This document shows positions 58,680-64,000 of a DNA stretch of 64,000 bases, one piece after another (the stretch's first letter is position 1; each line of letters opens with the position of its first letter). Made by a program: the position numbers and the translations under genes. This DNA is from Lytechinus variegatus (taxonomy: Eukaryota; Echinodermata; Echinoidea; Temnopleuroida; Toxopneustidae): positions 10,283,140-10,347,139 of the forward strand of contig NC_054740.1 in assembly GCF_018143015.1 (NCBI RefSeq), given 5' to 3'. Under the pieces are notes generated by a model. The model was not told the DNA's origin and ran no database searches. It was given only the letters and a program-made list of their open reading frames with translations.

Positions 58680-61600
58680 GTAAGTAATTGTAGACCAAGA
58701 TGATGCTATTATTGTTTAATTTTGTTGGTTTAAGTTTGTTTTATGTGGTCTTGAAGTTAGCGGCGTTTTATTACCCGTCGTCATTTTCATTCATTTGTCT
58801 TGGTCGGTCCCACGTATTGGTTTGGGTGTAATGTATGTTTTGACATGATAAACACTGTCACTGAACAAAAGAATTGTGATGACTGAAAGCAAGATGTTGA
58901 CATTGATGAGATTGAGAGGCTGATGATGTCGTTGTTGGAGAGTGTTGTAGCTGTTTCAACTAAGCAAACAATATCTCATGACGAGATGTCATTTTTTCTG
59001 AACTTTTTTTTTACTTGAAAGTTGAATTAAATATAAAAAGAGAGGCAAATTTAAAAAGTTCAAATTTCAAGCAAATTTCAGATTTCAGAAAATTTAGTCA
59101 GTCTTTCAGAACAGAATTCATTCACACAAAAGAGTTAAACAAAAATCACTTTTGATAAAATGATACTGAGTTCCATTCATTTGTGCTCTGTTTTCATTAT
59201 GTAGGTATGTTGCAAAAAAATAAATCTCAGAAATAAGGTAGGCACGGCCGTAGTCACTAGATGGCGCTGTCGCGGAAGTGCTCAAAATTTGTACGTAAGT
59301 TTCGTCCGCTTGTCAATGAGTGAAATCGCATAGCGATGCGATATCGTCAAAATTAAGCCCCTGTCAGCGCGGATGAATATGATATTTTCTCTTTGTGATT
59401 GTCCTCCCGTGCGATGAAAAATATGTCATCGTAATGCATAGGACTTTCGCGAGCTACCGAAGTCATTTTCGTGCCCCAAATTCCATGAAATCTTCCAAAA
59501 ATAACCATGAAAGTGTCGGTAAGTCAAAAGTGTCGTGAGTTGCTCTCAATTCTTACCTTATTTAGTTGTATTTCTTGCAAAATGGGTCTCGAAGTGTTCT
59601 GGATTTTCCGTTGATTGTGAAACTTGAATTGATTTCCTTTCTGTGTCTTGCAGTTAAATTGCAGCGCGGGGAATCGCATAGGCTGTGGAAGCCCTTCTCA
59701 GTGAGGTTTACAAGCTGAGCTGCCCTTGAATTTGGTCGAATTTCGAGCCATTTTTATCGCGCGCACGGGATGAATAATTAACATAACAATTAGCAGATTA
59801 GAGATCAAGATTACGTCACGTACGTGCGTACGTGTGATACACAGAAATGAAATAGAACTTGAATCACACGGAATCACAGTCAAGAAATGCTTTGTTTTCT
59901 TTGTTTGCTAAATGATTTCCTGAATTTAAAATCATGAATAAACACCAGAGTAATGACATGAAGGAGATAATCATGGTCATATGAGGAATAACTAAATATT
60001 TTCTGAAAACGAGTGAATATGATGGGGCAATAATGTGCATGCACTGGAAAATGAACATTCACCTCACTGTCAGTGCCGTGGTGTCAGTCACTCAGACACA
60101 GTGCTTTACTGTCTTTTACTGGCATTTTCTTTGCACTGCCGCCGCCACTGGTTTTTCTTTTGCCAACTAGATTAAAACTCATTTATATATTAATATGTTT
60201 ATTGCAATTTTTGAATAAATGGTAATACAAAGTGGAAAAAAAATGAAGATAAAAATAATTTGGACTAAAATATGCCATCACCCCCCCCCCCCTCTAAAAA
60301 ATACTATCTTGAATGACTCGTTTATTTAATTTGCATTGAAAAAATAAATAATTGTATTTATGCACTTTTTTATTTCTCATTCTTTCTGCCAGAATATCAG
60401 ATGCCATCATGAATAACCTCACCTCCAGATTGAACTCCTATTCCTAAACATCTTGACAATGACTATCTACTGAGATATCTTGCCTTCTTGAGATTGGAAG
60501 TTTTAAGTTCAAGTCAGAGTGACCTAAGGCCCTACTAACAAGAAGAATCCAGATTTACATAAAAACAAATCCCACGAAAGATACAAACTGATTTTACTCT
60601 TAATGTGTAGTGTGTATGTGAGACTCTGTTTGTGTTTATTTTGAGGAGGACCTCCTGTCTCTGTTTTTATTATTTTATTGACTGAATGAATGATCAATAC
60701 CTAAAAGTGAGAACTGATTTTTGAGGAGAGTACATTAGTGTATGGTTTTGAGTGAATTTGATTTGAGTAACTGTTTTTCTTTATTATTTTTCTCATAATT
60801 ATTATTTTGCCTTTTATTTTCTATTTTCAGTTATATATTGTCAGTTACATTAAGTTGAACTTCCAAATTTGATCAAAGTGTTCAATTCTTGGGATAGAAT
60901 TTTATCAGGTAATAAAACTGAGTTTGATAAATCTAAAAAAGGACACTGAAAAAAATATGAACACTTGGAGATGCTCACTAAGAAGAGGAAAAAACATGAA
61001 AGGAAATGGAACTTAAGTGGATGTTATAGCATGCCTTTCGCAGATCTCCAAGCACCAGGAATCATAGGTGGCGGAAGTGGGGGGGGGGGAGTATCCCCCT
61101 ATATTTGAGGGTTTTTTTTTTTTTTTTTTTTTGTTGATAACCTTATTTTTTAATTTTTTTTGGCTTGTCAATTTTCAATTTTGTTTCCTGTGTCCCCCCC
61201 CCAAGATATTATTTGGTCACTATCTTTTTTTTTCGGGGGGGGGGGTCAAAAGATTTTGGCGGTTCCCCCCTAAAATTTTTGGCTTCCCCTACCAATGCCA
61301 GGAATGTTGATGTTCAACTGAGAGTTGCTGAAGTGGAATCTCCGTTTGTCTGTGAACTTGTTATAGAGAATGATTATTCCAGGACAAGTTAGATGATATT
61401 ACCCAGCCCATAGCATACATCCCAACAATGGAATGGAGGCAATATACCCCTGTAATACATGAAGTATCATATTATCTTTAGGTTGGTTTGGAAAGTAAGT
61501 CCTCTAGTCAATATTAATGTCTGCCCAACAAAATGGTACTATCTGGCAATTTGGTGGTTCAATCACAAGCAGAAAAAGTTTAGTAAATTGACACTAGTAA

Positions 61601-62050
61601 GACAATTAAACAAATATAATACAGCCAAACTGTCTGACCCCTTACTTGACTACTGACTTAACTAATTATTGAAAAATGACAAGGGATGCTTAGGCCCTTT
61701 GTAACCATTTCATTGGGCAGACTGAAGCAGATGACTAGAATTCATACTTTCATGAAGATGAAGGAACATCAAAATGATTATTACAATTTAGCAAATATGA
61801 ATTTATAACACTGTCATGGTTATAAAAAATAATGAATTTCTATCAAGTAAAATGACAATACAATGTAAGACATAACTGCAATAAAGTAATTTCATTTCCA
61901 AAAGATATCTTCCATAATTTAATAACCAAATTTCTCAAGATAATATTTCTTCTGCACAGTGTATGAAATGCTCAGTGTAAATCATGCTGTTTATAAATCT
62001 CTAGGAATTTTTTTTTTTCAAAATGAAAATACATGTAAACTTAATCAAAA
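58680..62050. other. Possible first intron and unassigned DNA
   Basis: Contains a C run near 60281 and a G-run/C-run dispersed motif at 61063-61280. No domain or exon is supported. Confidence 0.45.
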
Positions 62051-62051
62051 C

Positions 62052-62243
62052 CAGGGGTGGTGGATCCAGGATTTATCCTGGGGGGGGGCACATTTTCAGG
62101 ATGAAAATTTGTCAAGCAAAAAAGGGCCTTATGGGGAGGGGGGATTCTTTGATGAAAATTGCGTATTTTCATTACATCTTGACTGTAGCTCTCAAAGGGG
62201 GGGGGTTGAGCTAGATGTGCCCTCCCCCAGATCCACCAGTGAT
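62052..62243. mobile_element. hAT-like MITE with GGTGGATCCAGG ends
   Basis: CAGGGGTGGTGGATCCAGGA faces CCAGATCCACCAGTG, with GGGGGGGGCACATTTTC against GATGTGCCCTCCCCC. Inner arms pair TTCAGGATGAAAATTTG-like words. The CAG...CTG-type ends and G run match a dispersed family seen also near 3590, 20175 and 21400. Confidence 0.65.
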
Positions 62244-62869
62244 AAAAATCAACATTTATGAAAGATTGCATACCTTATATTCTGAATTGGTAAATTCAAT
62301 GCATATGTCTACAAAATGAAACTGACATGTTTGGATAAATTGCTTATTTTTGTTTCAAGAAAGAATTCATCAATAACAGCTTAGAGTTATTGAGAAAACA
62401 TCAAGAAAAAATAATATTCTGATATGCAATAACTATATCTATTTTATATATGCTTTTTTTTTCCAAAAATTTAATCCTTGACATGGGGGGCTGGTTTAGT
62501 AGTCAAATTCACCCCCCCCCCCCCCGTTAAGTAAAATGCTTTATCAAAATAAGATTATGCTATCATTTATAAATTACTGCATTTTGGAGCCCATTAAAAT
62601 TCAAAATGAATCATAGAGGGCAGTGCCACACCTTATTCACTGAAATTAAGGAGGGGCATGCACAGCTGAAAAACTATCAGCAGGGGCAATAATTTTCACT
62701 GCAATGTTAGATATCCTAAAAAAAATCCTGAAAACACATAATTAAAATGAAATTAAACTCCCAGGAAGTGCCCCTGTATACTATTACAGCCGTTGACCTG
62801 TATATTCTCAAGGGGTTCAAACAAAGATTGATCTGGCATTGGAAAATAAAAGGAAATTAATTAACACCG

Positions 62870-62900
<31 letters not shown>

Positions 62901-63119
62901 CTTCAACATTTTTTTGTTGTTTGCTTCTGCTTGCAACTTTATAAATTTACCCGATACACCTTTCAAAACTTTTGGCTCCATTATCATGATTATGCCACTG
63001 TTCAAATATTATTTATTTGGAAACCAATGCTAAAACTATAAGGTGAAATGAAATTACATAAAGAAAAAAATATATATTTCACAAAGTATAAAATCATAAT
63101 GATGTAGGTCATGTTGAAA
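62244..63119. other. Unassigned DNA with C runs
   Basis: C runs at about 62511-62525 and 62870-62899 (30 C). No gene is recognised. Confidence 0.5.
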
Positions 63120-63700
63120 TTAGACCCTGGTCTGGACTCAAAATTAGATCAAGTGTAGTGTAGACCAAATGTAAATTAGACAAAGTGTAGACCAAATGGC
63201 AATTAGAATTTTTTTAAACCAAATGGGTCAAGCCCATTTGGTATATGTATAAAGACTAAAATATATGTATATAAGTTAAAAAATATAATTAAGTAGCCTA
63301 GGTTGTGCTGAAATTAGACCAACTGGACATTTCACAAAATGAGAATTAGACCAAGTGTAGACCAAATGGGTTTAGGGGGGTTTAGCCCATTCGGCATTAG
63401 ACTAAATGAGAAGTGGGCAAATTGCATGTGAACCAAATGAATATACATATTTACAATGTGGAACTGCATGATATAAAGCCAATTTTATGTACCAGTATTT
63501 GACAAAGTAAAAAAATATATAATTATATAGGTTATGCTGAAATTAGACCAACTGGACATTTCACTAAATGAGAATTAGACCAAGTGTAGAGCAAATGGCA
63601 ATTTAGTTGACCAAATGGGTTTAGCCCATTTGGCATTAGACCAAATAACAAGTGGGCAAACTGCATGTAGACCAAATGAAAATACACCAGAAAACACATT
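63120..63700. repeat. ~20-bp array relics (TTAGACCAAATGG type)
   Basis: TTAGACCAAGTGTAGACCAA and TTTGGCATTAGACCAAAT-like units occur in three blocks (about 63120-63245, 63305-63430, 63535-63690). Each block repeats ATTAGACCAACTGGACATTT. The unit is related to the arrays at 5365-5835 and 21490-21780. It may be one arm of another foldback element whose partner lies outside the window. Confidence 0.6.
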
Positions 63701-64000
63701 TCACAAGTTGGGACTGATATAGAGAGCCGTAGCAGACGACGGAGATGGGTACATGATCTGCGTCCGCAAAAAACGCGCACGCATCTATGTACTAACATGA
63801 AAAACAGCATATGGGACGTTCTGACTAAAAATCGCACATGCGGGGCTATTTGAGAGTCACAGCAGAGGACGGCTAGCAGACGCCGACGGGCGCGCGCATT
63901 TAGCGAGCACATCGTGATCGTTTAAACTATCGATAGTAAGGACAGTGTATTAACAGGGACCCGCGATGTCTATGACTTTTTCGACCCATGTTGGTGCTAT
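63701..64000. other. Unassigned DNA at window end
   Basis: CpG-richer sequence with repeated CAGCAGAGGACGG and GTAGCAGACGACGG words. No gene is recognised. Confidence 0.4.

Noticed and set aside
59250-59560. ATGGCGCTGTCGCGGAAG as a first exon
   Set aside because: AGATGGCGCTGT is a common dispersed word and the frame has no clear donor or continuation.
61068-61392. 75-80-codon + strand frames
   Set aside because: They cross T, G and C runs of a dispersed element and contain no motif.

Overview
The window is eukaryotic, AT-rich and intron-bearing. It looks like a marine deuterostome invertebrate, most likely an echinoderm. The grounds are frequent GTAGGCCTA-type words in non-coding DNA, a tRNA-Arg-like SINE and several miniature inverted-repeat elements that I recall from sea urchin-like genomes, and a matrix metalloproteinase that reads as a deuterostome-type MMP. 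The species call is inference.

Only one host protein gene can be read with confidence: a secreted, furin-activated matrix metalloproteinase on the + strand (seven exons, 23814-30472; first exon not found). A tRNA-Gly(TCC) gene lies antisense in one of its introns. A short candidate first exon (MADLEE..., 58629-58679) may open a second gene that runs off or through the right end. No coding sequence is convincing in the rest.

Layout. 1-10.4 kb: a 0.7-kb inverted-repeat element with DR1-like repeats, two copies of a Pol III-type SINE, a foldback-like region bounded by inverted arrays of a ~20-bp repeat (2.4-5.8 kb), small TA-flanked MITEs, a tRNA-Arg-like SINE and a probable LINE tail. 10.4-19.4 kb: mostly unassigned, with one ~600-bp palindromic MITE and one tRNA-headed SINE. 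19.46-22.09 kb: a foldback-like element with long inverted arms, a striking CGTCGTGAATTT array and a 6-bp target duplication. 23.8-30.5 kb: the MMP gene. 30.5-39.0 kb: MITEs, microsatellites, a 32-bp-armed perfect palindrome and a Penelope-like fragment. 39.0-54.2 kb: an L1-type LINE on the minus strand, split at the start of its reverse transcriptase domain by an 11,012-bp DNA transposon-like element. That element has CACCCACA termini, a 2-bp duplication and dense TGAGTCA/TGACTCA subterminal arrays, and it carries a decayed spliced gene. 55.0-58.45 kb: four tandem 0.74-1.09-kb units, three with a 120-bp hAT-like insert. 58.5-64 kb: the candidate first exon, unassigned DNA, a hAT-like MITE and another array of the ~20-bp repeat.

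The strongest novelty candidate is the 11-kb element at 41762-52773. Its insertion point can be proved from the LINE reading frame. Its ends are packed with perfect AP-1-type sites, a CRE-like sequence sits just inside one end, and it carries a spliced non-transposase gene plus at least ten copies of an ATCACGGACGGACA motif. The foldback element at 19461-22090 is second.
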